From assembly GCA_964646615.1 (NCBI GenBank), contig CAZYEV010000069.1:19484-83483 (forward strand): 64,000 nt of DNA, given 5' to 3'. The notes beneath the pieces are model-generated. The model did no database searches, had not been told where the DNA came from, and saw only the letters and a list, made by a program, of their open reading frames with translations. The stretch is from M3007 sp964646615. Lineage in GTDB: Bacteria > Bacteroidota > Bacteroidia > Chitinophagales > Saprospiraceae. This document shows positions 25,317 through 34,802 of this stretch, piece by piece. A program made the translations under genes and the position numbers. The first letter of the stretch is position 1, and every line of letters starts with the position of its first letter.

Positions 25317-26204
25317 TTAGCGAAAACGCTCGGCCACCACCAGTTCCTTGCTGCCGGGCGTGTAGGTGTAGAAGCCCTCGCCGCTCTTGATGCCGAGCTT
25401 GCCTGCGGTTACCATGTTTACCAGCAGCGGGCAGGGGGCGTATTTGGGCTGCCCAAAGCCTTCGTGCAACACGCGCAAAATGGCTAAGCAAACATCCAGG
25501 CCAATGAAGTCGGCCAATTGCAGCGGCCCCATGGGGTGTGCCATGCCCAATTTCATGACCGTATCAATCTCCTGCACCCCGCTCACGCCCTCGTACAGCG
25601 TGTAGATGGCCTCGTTGATCATGGGCATCAGAATGCGGTTGGCCACAAAGCCCGGGTAGTCGTTGACCTCCACGGGCGTCTTGCCCAGTTTTTGGGAGAG
25701 TTCCATAATGGTCTGGCAGACGGCATCCGACGTGGCGTAGCCGCGGATGACCTCGACGAGCTTCATTACCGGCACGGGGTTCATGAAGTGCATGCCGATG
25801 ACCTGTTCGGGGCGCTTCGTGGCGGCAGCGATTTTAGTGATGCTGATGCTGCTGGTATTGGTAGCCAGAATGGCGCCAGCAGGGGCGAGCTGGTCGAGGT
25901 CAGCAAAGAGCTTCAGTTTCAAATCTACCCGTTCGGTGGCGGCCTCCACTACCAGATCGGCGCCTGCAGCGCCTTCGCGCAGGTCGGTCATGGGGTGAAT
26001 GCGCTGGAGGGTCGCCGCCCTGTCGCTTTCGCTGAGGGTGCCTTTGACTACCTGGCGGTCTAAGTTTTTGCTGATAGTGCCGAGTGCCCGGTCCAGCACC
26101 TCCGACGAGATGTCCACTAAGCTGACTTCGTAGCCGTACTGAGCAAATACGTGGGCGATGCCGTTGCCCATCGTACCGCCGCCAATCACTGTAATGTTCT
26201 TCAT
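25317..26204 (-). CDS. 3-hydroxybutyryl-CoA / 3-hydroxyacyl-CoA dehydrogenase
   Basis: 295 residues from ATG 26204. NAD-binding IGGGTMGNGIAHVFAQYGYE at the N-terminus, the NTSSISITKIA block, the catalytic His in GMHFMNPVPVMKLVEVI and the C-terminal domain with GFVANRILMPMINEAI are all intact. Length is right for the single-function enzyme (PaaH/Hbd) that oxidises (S)-3-hydroxyacyl-CoA in fatty acid or butanoate metabolism. No beta-oxidation partners adjoin. A -7-like GAACTTTG (one mismatch) lies just upstream. Confidence 0.88.
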   Translation of the reverse strand: MKNITVIGGGTMGNGIAHVFAQYGYEVSLVDISSEVLDRALGTISKNLDRQVVKGTLSESDRAATLQRIHPMTDLREGAAGADLVVEAATERVDLKLKLFADLDQLAPAGAILATNTSSISITKIAAATKRPEQVIGMHFMNPVPVMKLVEVIRGYATSDAVCQTIMELSQKLGKTPVEVNDYPGFVANRILMPMINEAIYTLYEGVSGVQEIDTVMKLGMAHPMGPLQLADFIGLDVCLAILRVLHEGFGQPKYAPCPLLVNMVTAGKLGIKSGEGFYTYTPGSKELVVAERFR

Positions 26205-26372
26205 AAAATGGAATGCGTGGTAAAGCGTAAAGAGTGCGGGCAAAGTTCACGCTTTTGCCCGTCAGGTGGATAGTGCTTGTATGGAGGGTGTCGCGTTTAA
26301 GCCAGGTTTTAAGTTTTCTTCGGAAACCTCGCTTTTTCTGCGCGCAACATGGGAGGTGCTTGCTTCATTGGC

Positions 26373-27647
26373 TCACGCACCGTTTTTTGTGCGCACCAAG
26401 TACTTGTTCTTTTTTCCGTTTTCCACCAGAATGTAGCGGCCATGCAGCAGGTGCTCCGGCGTTATCATTGCGTCGGTGGAGGTGATTTTCACCTTGTTGA
26501 TGCTGATGGCGTTGTTCTGGATGGCCCGTTTGGCTTCGCCCCGGCTGGCGACGATGCCGGTGTGTTCGCTGAGGAAGTCGAGAATGTTGCAATGGCCTTG
26601 CACGGTCTCTAAGCGGATTTCGGGAGCCGGAATTTCTTCGGCCACCTGTGCCAGTGTTCGTTCGGGCAGGCTGCGCAGCATTTCTGGCCCGGCTTTGGGG
26701 TCGAAGAGCAGGGCCGATACGGCTTGTACGGAGGCGAATTCTTCGGCGCCGTGCAGGCGGATGGTCAGTTCTTCGGCCAGCGCGCGTTTGGCGGCGATGG
26801 GGTCGGCGTCTAAGGCTTCGGTTTCTTCCCGGCCTTTGAGCGAGAAGTAGCGCATCAGTTTGGGCACGTCGCGGTCGTCGGCGTTGATCCAGAACTGGTA
26901 GAAGCGGTACGGGCTGGTCATTTCGGGGTCGAGCCAGATGTTGCCGCCGGCGCTTTTGCCGAATTTGGTGCCATCGGCTTTGGTCAGCAGCGGGGTTACG
27001 ATGGCGTACAGACGTTGGCCGTCTATCTTGCGGGCCAATTCGATGCCGCTGGTGATGTTGCCGTACTGGTCGCTGCCGCCCATTTGCAGGGTGATGCCGT
27101 AGTGGCGGTGCAGGAGCACGAAGTCGTAGCCCTGGAGGAGCTGGTAGCTGAATTCGGTGAACGAGATGCCGGACTCGATGCGGCGCTGGACGCTTTCTTT
27201 GGCCATCATGTAGTTGACGGTCAGGTGTTTGCCTACGTCGCGCAGGAAGTCCAGCACGTTCATATGGGCATAGAAGTCGTAGTTGTTCAGTAGGAGGGCG
27301 TGGTTGGGGGTGGCCTCGTCGAAGTTGAGCAGTCGCTGCATTTGGGCTTTTTGGTGGGCCAGGTTGCGCTCCAGTTCCTCCAGCGTCTTCAGTTCGCGTT
27401 CGGTGTCGCGTCCGCTGGGGTCGCCGATGCGGCCCGTGGCGCCGCCCATGAGCACGACGGGCTGATGGCCAGCCAGTTGGAGGCGCAGCAGGAGCATGAT
27501 TTGCACGTAGTTGCCAATTGTCAGCGAAGGCGCAGTAGGGTCGAAGCCAATGTAGCCGCGTACACGGCCGGAGCGCAGATGCTCCTCGGTGCCGGGTGTG
27601 ATGTCGTGTATCAGGCCGCGCCAGCGAAGTTCGTTGATGAAATCCAT
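26373..27647 (-). CDS. tyrS: Tyrosyl-tRNA synthetase
   Basis: 424 residues from ATG 27647. Class I synthetase: the HIGH-equivalent appears as FDPTAPSLTIGN, then GGATGRIGDPSG, the Tyr-binding QMGGSDQYGNI, the KMSKS-equivalent KFGKS, and a C-terminal S4 RNA-binding domain (VASRGEAKRAIQNNAISINK). Charges tRNA-Tyr. The Thr for the first His is also found in the related TrpRS motif and is not alarming. The start is fixed by the promoter -7 element only eight bases upstream. Confidence 0.95.
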   Translation of the reverse strand: MDFINELRWRGLIHDITPGTEEHLRSGRVRGYIGFDPTAPSLTIGNYVQIMLLLRLQLAGHQPVVLMGGATGRIGDPSGRDTERELKTLEELERNLAHQKAQMQRLLNFDEATPNHALLLNNYDFYAHMNVLDFLRDVGKHLTVNYMMAKESVQRRIESGISFTEFSYQLLQGYDFVLLHRHYGITLQMGGSDQYGNITSGIELARKIDGQRLYAIVTPLLTKADGTKFGKSAGGNIWLDPEMTSPYRFYQFWINADDRDVPKLMRYFSLKGREETEALDADPIAAKRALAEELTIRLHGAEEFASVQAVSALLFDPKAGPEMLRSLPERTLAQVAEEIPAPEIRLETVQGHCNILDFLSEHTGIVASRGEAKRAIQNNAISINKVKITSTDAMITPEHLLHGRYILVENGKKNKYLVRTKNGA

Positions 27648-27655
27648 AGCGGCGG

Positions 27656-27663
27656 CAAAGGTA
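27656..27663 (-). promoter_or_regulatory. -7 element of the tyrS promoter
   Basis: Minus-strand TACCTTTG, exact consensus, ending eight bases before the ATG at 27647, so a leaderless or near-leaderless mRNA is predicted. No TTG at the usual -33 distance is visible. Confidence 0.6.
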
Positions 27664-27693
27664 GAAAGGGAGGACAGGACGGACTTAAACACG

Positions 27694-27735
27694 AAAAACA
27701 AATCGGAGCGCTGAAAGAGACCTCAGCGCTCCGAT
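27694..27735 (-). terminator. Rho-independent terminator of the porP-ompA operon
   Basis: A 13-bp perfect stem (27702-27714 with 27723-27735, loop 8 bases) is followed on the minus strand by TTGTTTTT. It lies 24 bases after the stop of the OmpA/PD40 gene and separates that operon from tyrS. Confidence 0.85.
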
Positions 27736-27759
27736 GCCAGATAGCTGGGGGGCTTCTCC

Positions 27760-29793
27760 TTACTGCCCCTCCTCTTTCACCTCTTCCTCAATGGTGATGC
27801 TCGTGGGACCGGCGATGATTTTGAACTCCGTGCGTCGGTTGTAGCGGTGTTCGTCGTCGGTGCACTTGACGCCGTTTTTGCAGTGGTTGAGGATGAACTT
27901 TTCTCCGTAGCCCACGGCGACGATGCGTTCGGGAGCGATGCCTCGGGCGACCATCCAGTTTTTGGCGCTGTCGGCGCGGCGCTGCGAGAGGCGTTCGTTG
28001 TAGTCGTCGCTGCCCTGGGCGTCGGTGTGCGAGGAGAGTTCGATTTTCATGTCCGGGTACTGGTTCATCAGGTTGACTAAGAACTGCAGGTCTTTTTCGG
28101 CGTCGGGCAGGATGTCAGCCTTGTCGAAGTCGTAGTAGATGTTGTTGAGTCGGATGGGTTCATCGCGTTTGACGATGCGCGACTTGGGCGGCTGTTTGGC
28201 GCGGAGGGTGAGTTTCTTTTCGACTTTGGTGGTTTTCTTGATGCCGACGGTGTTGAAGCGCACGGTGTCGGGCTGGTAGCCTTCGCGTTCGGCGATGACG
28301 ACGTAGGAGTGGTCGGGCAGGAGGGTGAAGGGGAAGTCGTTGCCGGCGGGGTTGGTCTTGGCGTCCACGTTGAGCGGACTCTTATCGGTTACGTCAATGA
28401 CCTGGACGGTGCAGCCTTCGAGCGGCGGGTTGGCCTTTTCATCTTTTTTGCGAATGCGGAAGGTAGTGGCCAGCAGTTCGACCTTGATGCGCTCCATTTC
28501 CCAGAAATAGATGTCGTCGCAGCAGGTTTTGCTCTTGAGGTTGTTGATACCGGGCCGGTTGCTGACTAAGTAGCCCGAATAACCGTCGGCCACGCGGGTG
28601 TAGTAGAGGTCGTCTAAGCTGGTGTTGATGCCGGCGGGCAGTGGTTCGGGAGCGCTCCATTTGGAGCCATCCCATTCGCTGACGAAGACGTCTAAGCCGC
28701 CGATGCTGGGGTGTCCGTTGCTGCTGAAGTAGAGTTTGCCGTCCTGGTAGAAGGGTGAGGCTTCTTCACCGGGCGTGTTGATGACGGGGCCGAGATTGAC
28801 GGGCAGGCCGAAGACGCCGTCGCGCTTTTTGGGTGCGTAGTAGATGTCGAAGCCGCCTTGTCCTCCGGGAATGTCAGCCACGAAGAAGAGGACTTTTTCG
28901 CCGTAGAGTTCGCCTTCGCAGGGGTGTTTGGCGATGTAGTCGCCGTTGACACCGGCCACCTCGTTGGCGGCGCCCCAGCCGTCGTCGCCTTTGAGGGCGT
29001 AATAGATTTTGCTGGTACCGACGTAGTTGCCCTCAATCTCCTGGCGGGTGAAGTACATGGTTTTGCCGTCGGGGCTGATGCTGACGTTGCCCTGGTGCCA
29101 GCCCTCGCGGTTGATGTTAGTGCCCAGCGCATTCGGTGCCGGGTACTCGGTGCCGGCCTGGGTGGGCGGCTTGACGGTGTAGATTTTAGCGTACCAGTCG
29201 CCTTCTTTGCCATCCACGACGATGACGTCTTTGCCGGCCAGCGAGGAGAAGTAGAGTTCACCGTTGCTGTACCAGGGCGAGGCTTCGGTTTGGGGGCTGT
29301 TGGCTTTTTTGCCAATGTTGGTTACCTTGAGCATTTCGGGCTGTTTAGCCTTACGGCCCAGTTTGCAGCCGGCGATTTCGAGTTTGCTGCGCGCCACTAA
29401 GGCTGAGTCTAAGCCGTCGGCGATGACCTGATTGAAGATTTCCTCGGCATCGGCGTATTTGCCGTTGTGCTTGAGGGTCATGGCGTAGAGGAATTTCAGG
29501 TCGGGGTACATATTGCGGCGGTCGCGCAACACGATTTTGCTCAGCAGGCGCTCGGCGCGCTGGTAGTCGCGCAGTTCAAAGTTGAGGCGTGCGATGGCGT
29601 GGTTGAGCAGCGGGTCTTTGGTCTCCTGGTAGGTCTTTTCATAAAATTCCAGAGCGGCGTAGGGGTTTCCCTCTTGTTCGGCTTGTTTGGCCGCTTTCAC
29701 CATGGCGTCGGGCGTAGAGCGGTTCAGGGGTTGGGCGGCAATGGCGGCAGCCCAAAAGAGCAGGCAGAGCAGCGCAATATGGTGTTTGAGCAT
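27760..29793 (-). CDS. OmpA-family protein with TPR, PD40 propeller and carboxypeptidase-regulatory-like domain (PorE-like)
   Basis: 677 residues from ATG 29793, where a signal peptide begins (MLKHHIALLCLLFWAAAIAA). Order: TPR-like helices (~25-140), a WD40-like PD40 propeller (~150-440; GNVSISPDGKTMYFTRQE, EEASPFYQDGKLYFSSNG), a regulatory-like beta-sandwich (~460-540), and OmpA_C (~555-670) with YYDFDKADILPDAEKDL, SSHTDAQGSDDYNERLSQRR and the HRYNRRTEF tail that binds peptidoglycan. This four-part architecture is that of PorE of the T9SS, which links PorP and the translocon to the cell wall; the gene follows a porP gene directly, as expected. Role as PorE is inferred. Confidence 0.85.
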   Translation of the reverse strand: MLKHHIALLCLLFWAAAIAAQPLNRSTPDAMVKAAKQAEQEGNPYAALEFYEKTYQETKDPLLNHAIARLNFELRDYQRAERLLSKIVLRDRRNMYPDLKFLYAMTLKHNGKYADAEEIFNQVIADGLDSALVARSKLEIAGCKLGRKAKQPEMLKVTNIGKKANSPQTEASPWYSNGELYFSSLAGKDVIVVDGKEGDWYAKIYTVKPPTQAGTEYPAPNALGTNINREGWHQGNVSISPDGKTMYFTRQEIEGNYVGTSKIYYALKGDDGWGAANEVAGVNGDYIAKHPCEGELYGEKVLFFVADIPGGQGGFDIYYAPKKRDGVFGLPVNLGPVINTPGEEASPFYQDGKLYFSSNGHPSIGGLDVFVSEWDGSKWSAPEPLPAGINTSLDDLYYTRVADGYSGYLVSNRPGINNLKSKTCCDDIYFWEMERIKVELLATTFRIRKKDEKANPPLEGCTVQVIDVTDKSPLNVDAKTNPAGNDFPFTLLPDHSYVVIAEREGYQPDTVRFNTVGIKKTTKVEKKLTLRAKQPPKSRIVKRDEPIRLNNIYYDFDKADILPDAEKDLQFLVNLMNQYPDMKIELSSHTDAQGSDDYNERLSQRRADSAKNWMVARGIAPERIVAVGYGEKFILNHCKNGVKCTDDEHRYNRRTEFKIIAGPTSITIEEEVKEEGQ

Positions 29794-29843
29794 GATAGAC
29801 AACGGTTTAGGCAAATGGGAAAAGAACATCCTCTTCATCCGGT

Positions 29844-30902
29844 TTAGAAGCGCGGGCAAAGCACTTTGGGCTTCACCACGGTGGGCTTGTATATTTTGAT
29901 GATGTAATTGGCAGCGATTTCGAAACCGCCGCGGTAGTTGCTGACGATGGTCAGGTCAGAGATGTTGATGTCGTAGGCCGCGCCGATGGTCAGGTCTTTG
30001 ATTTTGGCGCCTACCAACACATTGACGGCGTCGCTGAGGCGATAGCCTACACCGGCGCGCAGGGTGATGTCTTTTTCTTCGTTGAACAGGTAGCCGGCCA
30101 TGCCCTGTACGATGATTTCGTCGTTGCCCTCCATGGTCTGGTACAGGAACGTTGGGCTGAGCGATACGCGGTTACTGAGCGCCATGTTAAATTGGCCATG
30201 CGTTACATAGCGTCGGGGCAGGCGTGCGAAGCCCTGTTGCGGCGCCGGGCCGGGGCCAGGGCTGGCTCCTCCACCGATGAGGCTGTAGTTGGGCCGGGTG
30301 AAGTGGTAAATGGAGAAGCCCATATGGAAGTCCATCGTCTTGTTGAGTTTGGAGAAAAAGACGGCGCCCAGGTCAATGTCGTTGTAGTTGGCGCTGCCCA
30401 GCACGCGCCCGTTGTCCATGCTGAGGGCGGGCACGTATTCGCCCTGGTTGTTGAAGCCGTCAGCGAATTGCAGGCGGTTGATGTCAATGCGGCGTTGCTC
30501 GCCACCGTAGTGACCGCCGATAGAGAGCACGGTGTTGCCTTTTTTGCCGAAGGCGAAATGGTAGGTTGCCCCAAACTTGAATGCGCCGTGAGTAAGGCCT
30601 GCCGAGCCGGCGCGGTCCTGGTAGAGCATGAGGCCTACGCCCACCCAGTCTTTGGAGCGGAAGCCCCGGATGATGGGCGCATCTACCCAGGCCGACGGCG
30701 TGCTGTAAGGGTTGTTGATAACACTCGACCACTGACTGCGGTAGATGCCGCCGATGCGCGCTGTACCCTCGAAGCGACCCGCGTTGGCGGGGTTGAGCGT
30801 CATGGGCGACATGTTGTATTGCGTGAAGTGAATGTCCTGCGCAGAGGCCAGGCGCCCGAGCAAGAGCAGTACAAACAGGACGAAGAGTAGTTGTGGTCGC
30901 AT
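29844..30902 (-). CDS. porP: PorP/SprF family T9SS outer-membrane protein
   Basis: 352 residues from ATG 30902, which begins the signal peptide (MRPQLLFVLFVLLLLGRLAS). The mature start (QDIHFTQYNMSPMTLNPANAG) is the PorP/SprF signature; a ~310-residue barrel follows. PorP proteins retain or secrete T9SS components and pair with PorE/OmpA-domain proteins; the partner gene is 50 bases downstream. One of three PorP-type proteins in this window. Confidence 0.88.
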   Translation of the reverse strand: MRPQLLFVLFVLLLLGRLASAQDIHFTQYNMSPMTLNPANAGRFEGTARIGGIYRSQWSSVINNPYSTPSAWVDAPIIRGFRSKDWVGVGLMLYQDRAGSAGLTHGAFKFGATYHFAFGKKGNTVLSIGGHYGGEQRRIDINRLQFADGFNNQGEYVPALSMDNGRVLGSANYNDIDLGAVFFSKLNKTMDFHMGFSIYHFTRPNYSLIGGGASPGPGPAPQQGFARLPRRYVTHGQFNMALSNRVSLSPTFLYQTMEGNDEIIVQGMAGYLFNEEKDITLRAGVGYRLSDAVNVLVGAKIKDLTIGAAYDINISDLTIVSNYRGGFEIAANYIIKIYKPTVVKPKVLCPRF

Positions 30903-30952
30903 AGTCGTTGACTTAGGGTAATAAACCGGTATGGAATTGCTCAAGTACGCTG

Positions 30953-30960
30953 CAAATGTA
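30953..30960 (-). promoter_or_regulatory. -7 element upstream of porP (30902)
   Basis: Minus-strand TACATTTG, exact consensus, 50 bases before the ATG. A TTG lies 27 bases further upstream, somewhat too far for a typical -33. Confidence 0.5.
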
Positions 30961-31031
30961 GGCGATGCGAAGGAGCATTCGTTTTTGCAAGGCAAAAACT
31001 TTTGTCCAATTCTGTCGTAGAGGCATCTTTT

Positions 31032-32024
31032 TCAGGCGTTCGGCGCTCCGTATTGGTCGTTTACGGCGGCGGCTATAGCCAGGGCATCCAGGTCGCACAT
31101 GCAGCGGAAATGCTTCTTCGGGCAATGGTCATGGCCAATTTTCGAGCAAGGGCGGCAAGAGAGGCCTTGCACTTCGAACGAGATGTTGCGCTCGAGGCCG
31201 TCCGGGTAAAAAGGGTACATGCCGAAACGCGGTACGGTGTTGCCCCAAAGCGAAACAATCGGCTTGCGAAAAGCCGCGGCGATGTGCATCAGGCCTGTGT
31301 CGTGCGTCAGGACAACTGCCGCTTGTCGAACGACGGAAGCGCTCTGGTGCAACGTCAGCCGGCCGCAGGCATTGAAAACGCGCGCTCCGCCTTCGCGGGC
31401 TACGCAGGCACCGCGCGAGGCATCTTCCGCACCGCCCAGCAACACCACCGGCAGGCTTAAGTGTCGGCAGATGTCGGCCATTTTTTCCTGCGGCAGGCGC
31501 TTCGTGGCGTGGTTGGCCCCAATGGCAAAGGCAACGTATGGCGGAGGGGGGCCTTCCCACTGGTGGACGTCCACTTCCTCGTTGGGCGGAATGAAATAGT
31601 CCAACCCCTGCCCGTCGTAGTGCACGCCCAGCCCGTGTGCCGTTTCTATATATCGGTGTACGATGTGGCGGTCGGGCAAGACATCCACTTTGAGGTTGAC
31701 CAGCAGCCATTTCTCCAAATTGGCTTTGTAGAACGAACGCGCTGGGCGGCACAATGCCCATTTGACCCACTGACTGCGCAGGTTGTGGTGCAAGTCTAAC
31801 ACCCGGTCGTAGTGCTCTCGGCGCAGCGGGGCAATGACCTCGCCGAGCGACTCCCGTATGGCGAACACTTTGTCCACGTTCGGATTGTGCCGTACGATGG
31901 CCGCAAAGCGCTCCTTCGTTAGGAAATGTACTTCGGCCCCCAACTGCTGCTTAAGACAGCGCAGCACGGGCGAGGTGAGCACGATGTCGCCGATGGAGCT
32001 GAAGCGGATAACCAGGATTTTCAT
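31032..32024 (-). CDS. Glycosyltransferase family 9 (heptosyltransferase-like)
   Basis: 330 residues from ATG 32024; longer starts lie in kup. Opens with MKILVIRFSSIGDIVLTSPV, the GT9 N-terminal hallmark, and has the C-terminal nucleotide-sugar site HDTGLMHIAAAFRKPIVSLWG. GT9 enzymes add heptose or related sugars to lipid A core at the inner membrane. Cys-rich tail (LSCRPCSKIGHDHC) typical for the family. It is 14 bases after kup, so co-transcribed; the functional link is unclear. Confidence 0.88.
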   Translation of the reverse strand: MKILVIRFSSIGDIVLTSPVLRCLKQQLGAEVHFLTKERFAAIVRHNPNVDKVFAIRESLGEVIAPLRREHYDRVLDLHHNLRSQWVKWALCRPARSFYKANLEKWLLVNLKVDVLPDRHIVHRYIETAHGLGVHYDGQGLDYFIPPNEEVDVHQWEGPPPPYVAFAIGANHATKRLPQEKMADICRHLSLPVVLLGGAEDASRGACVAREGGARVFNACGRLTLHQSASVVRQAAVVLTHDTGLMHIAAAFRKPIVSLWGNTVPRFGMYPFYPDGLERNISFEVQGLSCRPCSKIGHDHCPKKHFRCMCDLDALAIAAAVNDQYGAPNA

Positions 32025-32038
32025 GACAGGGCAGGCCC

Positions 32039-34009
32039 TCAACCAATGCGCTGCAAATTGAGACCTTTTACCGGACGAAGTACTAAGGGCGCTTTTTCGA
32101 TGACGACTGAGTCGCTGTCTAAGCCAAACCAATTTTGAGGCGATGCCGTGACACTTTTAACCCCCAAGTAAATACTCATAATGATTTGCTCCAGCACCGG
32201 CAGGTCGTTTTCGTGCGAGAGGAACTCCTGAATGATGACGAACTTGAAGTCGCCTGTAGGCAAGTCCGTAGGGCTGAAATGGTAGCGCGCCTGCACCGTC
32301 AGCTCGCCGCTTTCGATGAGGTCTTCCACCACCTTTCTCAGGAAGAGGTTCATGCGTTGCTCTACGCGGAAGCCCAGCCGGAACGTAACCTTGTAAGCGT
32401 CGTCGGGCGCCAGCACCTTGACTTTGTACTCCATGGTGTAAGGCTCGTCGGTTACCTGAATGTGGACGAACCAGTACACGTCGGCCCGCTTGGGCTGCGT
32501 CTGGAGGATGGAATAAAGGATTTTTTCCTCGACCTTATTGGGTGATTTAGCGCTGCTGAGGAAGACGAGGTTGGTGGCGTATTTGGGCACCTCTTCATCG
32601 TTGCTCAGCATGATGATCTGGTCAATGTAGTCGCGGATGTCCACGTTTTGCAGGAAGCGCTTTTTGATTTTGCGCGCGCTGACCCACACGTACATCAGCA
32701 GGAAAAGCAGCGAGGCGATGACGATGGTGACGAAGCCGCCGTCCACAAACTTGAGCAGGTTAGCGGTGAAAAAGGCTCCCTCAAAGCTGAGATACCACAA
32801 CAGGAAAGCCCAGATGAAGATAGGCTTGACGCGCCGCATGATGAGGAAATTGGACATCAGCAGCGTGGACATCAGCATGGTGATGGTTACCGAAAGGCCG
32901 TAAGCCGCTTCCATGCGGGCGCTCTCCTTGAAGAACAGCGTAACGAAAATGCACCCGATCCACAGGAAAGTATTCACCGCCGGCAGATACAGCTGGCCCT
33001 TCATGTTGGACGGAAAGATAACCGTCAGTTTGGGCAGCAGTCCCAGGCGAACGGCCTCGCTGACCAGCGTAAAGGAACCCGAGATCATGGCCTGGCTGGC
33101 AATAATGGCCGCCAGGGTGGCAATGGCGATGCCCAGCGGCAGAAACCACGTCGGCATAATGCCGTAAAATGGGTTGGGCGTTGCTTCCGGCAGGGGCATT
33201 CCCTCGTACTCTAAGCACCAGGCGGCTTGCCCGAAGTAGTTGAGCAGCAGGCAGGTTTTGACAAAAATCCAGCTGACGCGGATGTTTTGCTTACCGCAGT
33301 GGCCCAAGTCGGCGTAGAGTGCTTCGGCCCCTGTGGTGCACAGAAAAACAGCGCCCATAAGCACCAGCGCGTCCGGATGATGCAACAGCAACTGGATGGC
33401 GCTGAGCGGGCTGATGGCTTCCAAAACAGACGGATGCCCGACTACCTGAATACCGCCCAAAATACCCAGCATGGAGAACCACACCAACATGACCGGCCCA
33501 AAGAAACGCCCCACCGTGGCAGTGCCGAATTGCTGGAATAAAAACAGAGCGGTGAGGATGCCCACCGTGATTTGAACGGTCGGAATGTGCGCCCCCTGCA
33601 ATTGCTGGACGGACTCTAAGCCCTCAATGGCTGACGACACCGAAATCGGCGGCGTGATCATGCCTTCCGAAAGCACGGCCGCTCCGCCAATCATAGCCGG
33701 ATAGAGCAGCCACCTGCGCCGCCGCCGCACTAAAGTGTACATGGAAAAAATGCCGCCTTCGCCGTTGTTGTCGGCCTGCAACACCAGCACCACGTACTTC
33801 AGGGTCGTCTGGATGGTCAGCGTCCAGAACACCAGCGATACAGCCCCCAGAATGGTCTCCCGGTCCACGGGGCCCTCGCCAACGATGGCGCGCATCACGT
33901 ACAGCGGCGAAGTGCCAATATCGCCGTAAATGATGCCTAAGGTGATGATAAGCCCGGCCCACGTCAGCCGATGGTAACCGTGATGGCCGCTGCTGCCATT
34001 AGACGACAT
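32039..34009 (-). CDS. kup: Kup-type potassium uptake transporter
   Basis: 656 residues with about 12 membrane spans in the first ~440 (LIITLGIIYGDIGTSPLYVM, the KUP/HAK/KT signature, near residue 20) and a ~200-residue soluble C-terminal domain. Low-affinity K+/H+ symport is the known role. An exact promoter lies about 70 bases upstream; the gene heads a two-gene operon with the GT9. Confidence 0.93.
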   Translation of the reverse strand: MSSNGSSGHHGYHRLTWAGLIITLGIIYGDIGTSPLYVMRAIVGEGPVDRETILGAVSLVFWTLTIQTTLKYVVLVLQADNNGEGGIFSMYTLVRRRRRWLLYPAMIGGAAVLSEGMITPPISVSSAIEGLESVQQLQGAHIPTVQITVGILTALFLFQQFGTATVGRFFGPVMLVWFSMLGILGGIQVVGHPSVLEAISPLSAIQLLLHHPDALVLMGAVFLCTTGAEALYADLGHCGKQNIRVSWIFVKTCLLLNYFGQAAWCLEYEGMPLPEATPNPFYGIMPTWFLPLGIAIATLAAIIASQAMISGSFTLVSEAVRLGLLPKLTVIFPSNMKGQLYLPAVNTFLWIGCIFVTLFFKESARMEAAYGLSVTITMLMSTLLMSNFLIMRRVKPIFIWAFLLWYLSFEGAFFTANLLKFVDGGFVTIVIASLLFLLMYVWVSARKIKKRFLQNVDIRDYIDQIIMLSNDEEVPKYATNLVFLSSAKSPNKVEEKILYSILQTQPKRADVYWFVHIQVTDEPYTMEYKVKVLAPDDAYKVTFRLGFRVEQRMNLFLRKVVEDLIESGELTVQARYHFSPTDLPTGDFKFVIIQEFLSHENDLPVLEQIIMSIYLGVKSVTASPQNWFGLDSDSVVIEKAPLVLRPVKGLNLQRIG

Positions 34010-34082
34010 GCTCGTTTCGTTGTGGGTTATACATACGCGGCGGAGGGCACAGATTTACAGAGGTTTCCCTCAGAAAAGCTTG

Positions 34083-34115
34083 CAAAGGTATTAGAAGGCA
34101 CCAGGTTGTTTGCAA
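34083..34115 (-). promoter_or_regulatory. Promoter of the kup operon
   Basis: Minus-strand TACCTTTG (34090-34083) with TTG (34115-34113) 22 bases upstream: both halves of the Bacteroidota consensus. Leader about 70 bases. Confidence 0.65.
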
Positions 34116-34142
34116 CGTTATACCAATACAAGGACTTTAAAA

Positions 34143-34700
34143 TCAGTTTTTTTCCTGCCCGCCCCAGGGCCATTGCTTGTGCCCTTGCACCTTTATCTGG
34201 ATGCCCGTCTTGTTCAGGTCGGTATTGCCGATCCAGATCATCAGGAACATCAAGTCCTTGACGGCCCAAGTGTTGTTGATGTAAGGGTCTTTGCACGACA
34301 GGTAAATGACGTTTTTGTCCACGTCCCAGTTCCAGCGCCCGGTGTCCACAACCTTGCCCTCGATGACGATGTCGAAGGTCTGGTCCTCGCGAAAGGCCAG
34401 CCACTTCTTCTCATAGTGTGGCTGAACGTTCTGGTCTCGCGGGCTGACGGCCATGCTCAGATGCCAATAGGCCGACGTCAGATAAGCGCGATGGCTGGCC
34501 GACGCAGGCGGCAGATCGTCCACAGGTACCCGCAGCAAACCTTCCGGAGTCTCCTCTGTCGTTGCCTGTTTTTGGGCCGGCGCCTCCACATTTTCGCTGC
34601 CCGTGGGTGCCGATGCGGGCGCCGTTGTTTTCTGAAGATTTTTACACGTCATCCACCCCAAAACCAAAGCAAGCGCTCCGAGCAAGATATTGACCCTCAT
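34143..34700 (-). CDS. Small secreted protein of unknown function, possibly a lipoprotein
   Basis: 185 residues. N-terminal hydrophobic helix (MRVNILLGALALVLGWMTC) ending in Cys19; the residue before it is Thr, an imperfect lipobox. A Pro/Ala/Thr/Glu-rich linker (~25-65) precedes a ~115-residue globular part with aspartate- and tryptophan-containing strands (TGRWNWDVDKNVIYLSC; VKDLMFLMIWIG). This layout resembles the small lipocalin-like proteins of Bacteroidota, but I cannot assign a family. A -33/-7-like pair with one mismatch (TACCTTCG) precedes it. Confidence 0.7.
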   Translation of the reverse strand: MRVNILLGALALVLGWMTCKNLQKTTAPASAPTGSENVEAPAQKQATTEETPEGLLRVPVDDLPPASASHRAYLTSAYWHLSMAVSPRDQNVQPHYEKKWLAFREDQTFDIVIEGKVVDTGRWNWDVDKNVIYLSCKDPYINNTWAVKDLMFLMIWIGNTDLNKTGIQIKVQGHKQWPWGGQEKN

Positions 34701-34802
34701 AAGTTACCGTAGTGTTTATTTCGAGGGCGAAGGTAGGGCGTATCCGGGCTTTTGCCCAACGAATATTGCCGTGCACTTCGCGAACAGCCAGGACTCTCCA
34801 GG

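Noticed and set aside
26373..27647. Altered HIGH motif (TIGN) of tyrosyl-tRNA synthetase as a sign of a broken enzyme
   Set aside because: The Thr/Asn form is known from the related TrpRS motif, and the other motifs including KFGKS and S4 are intact.
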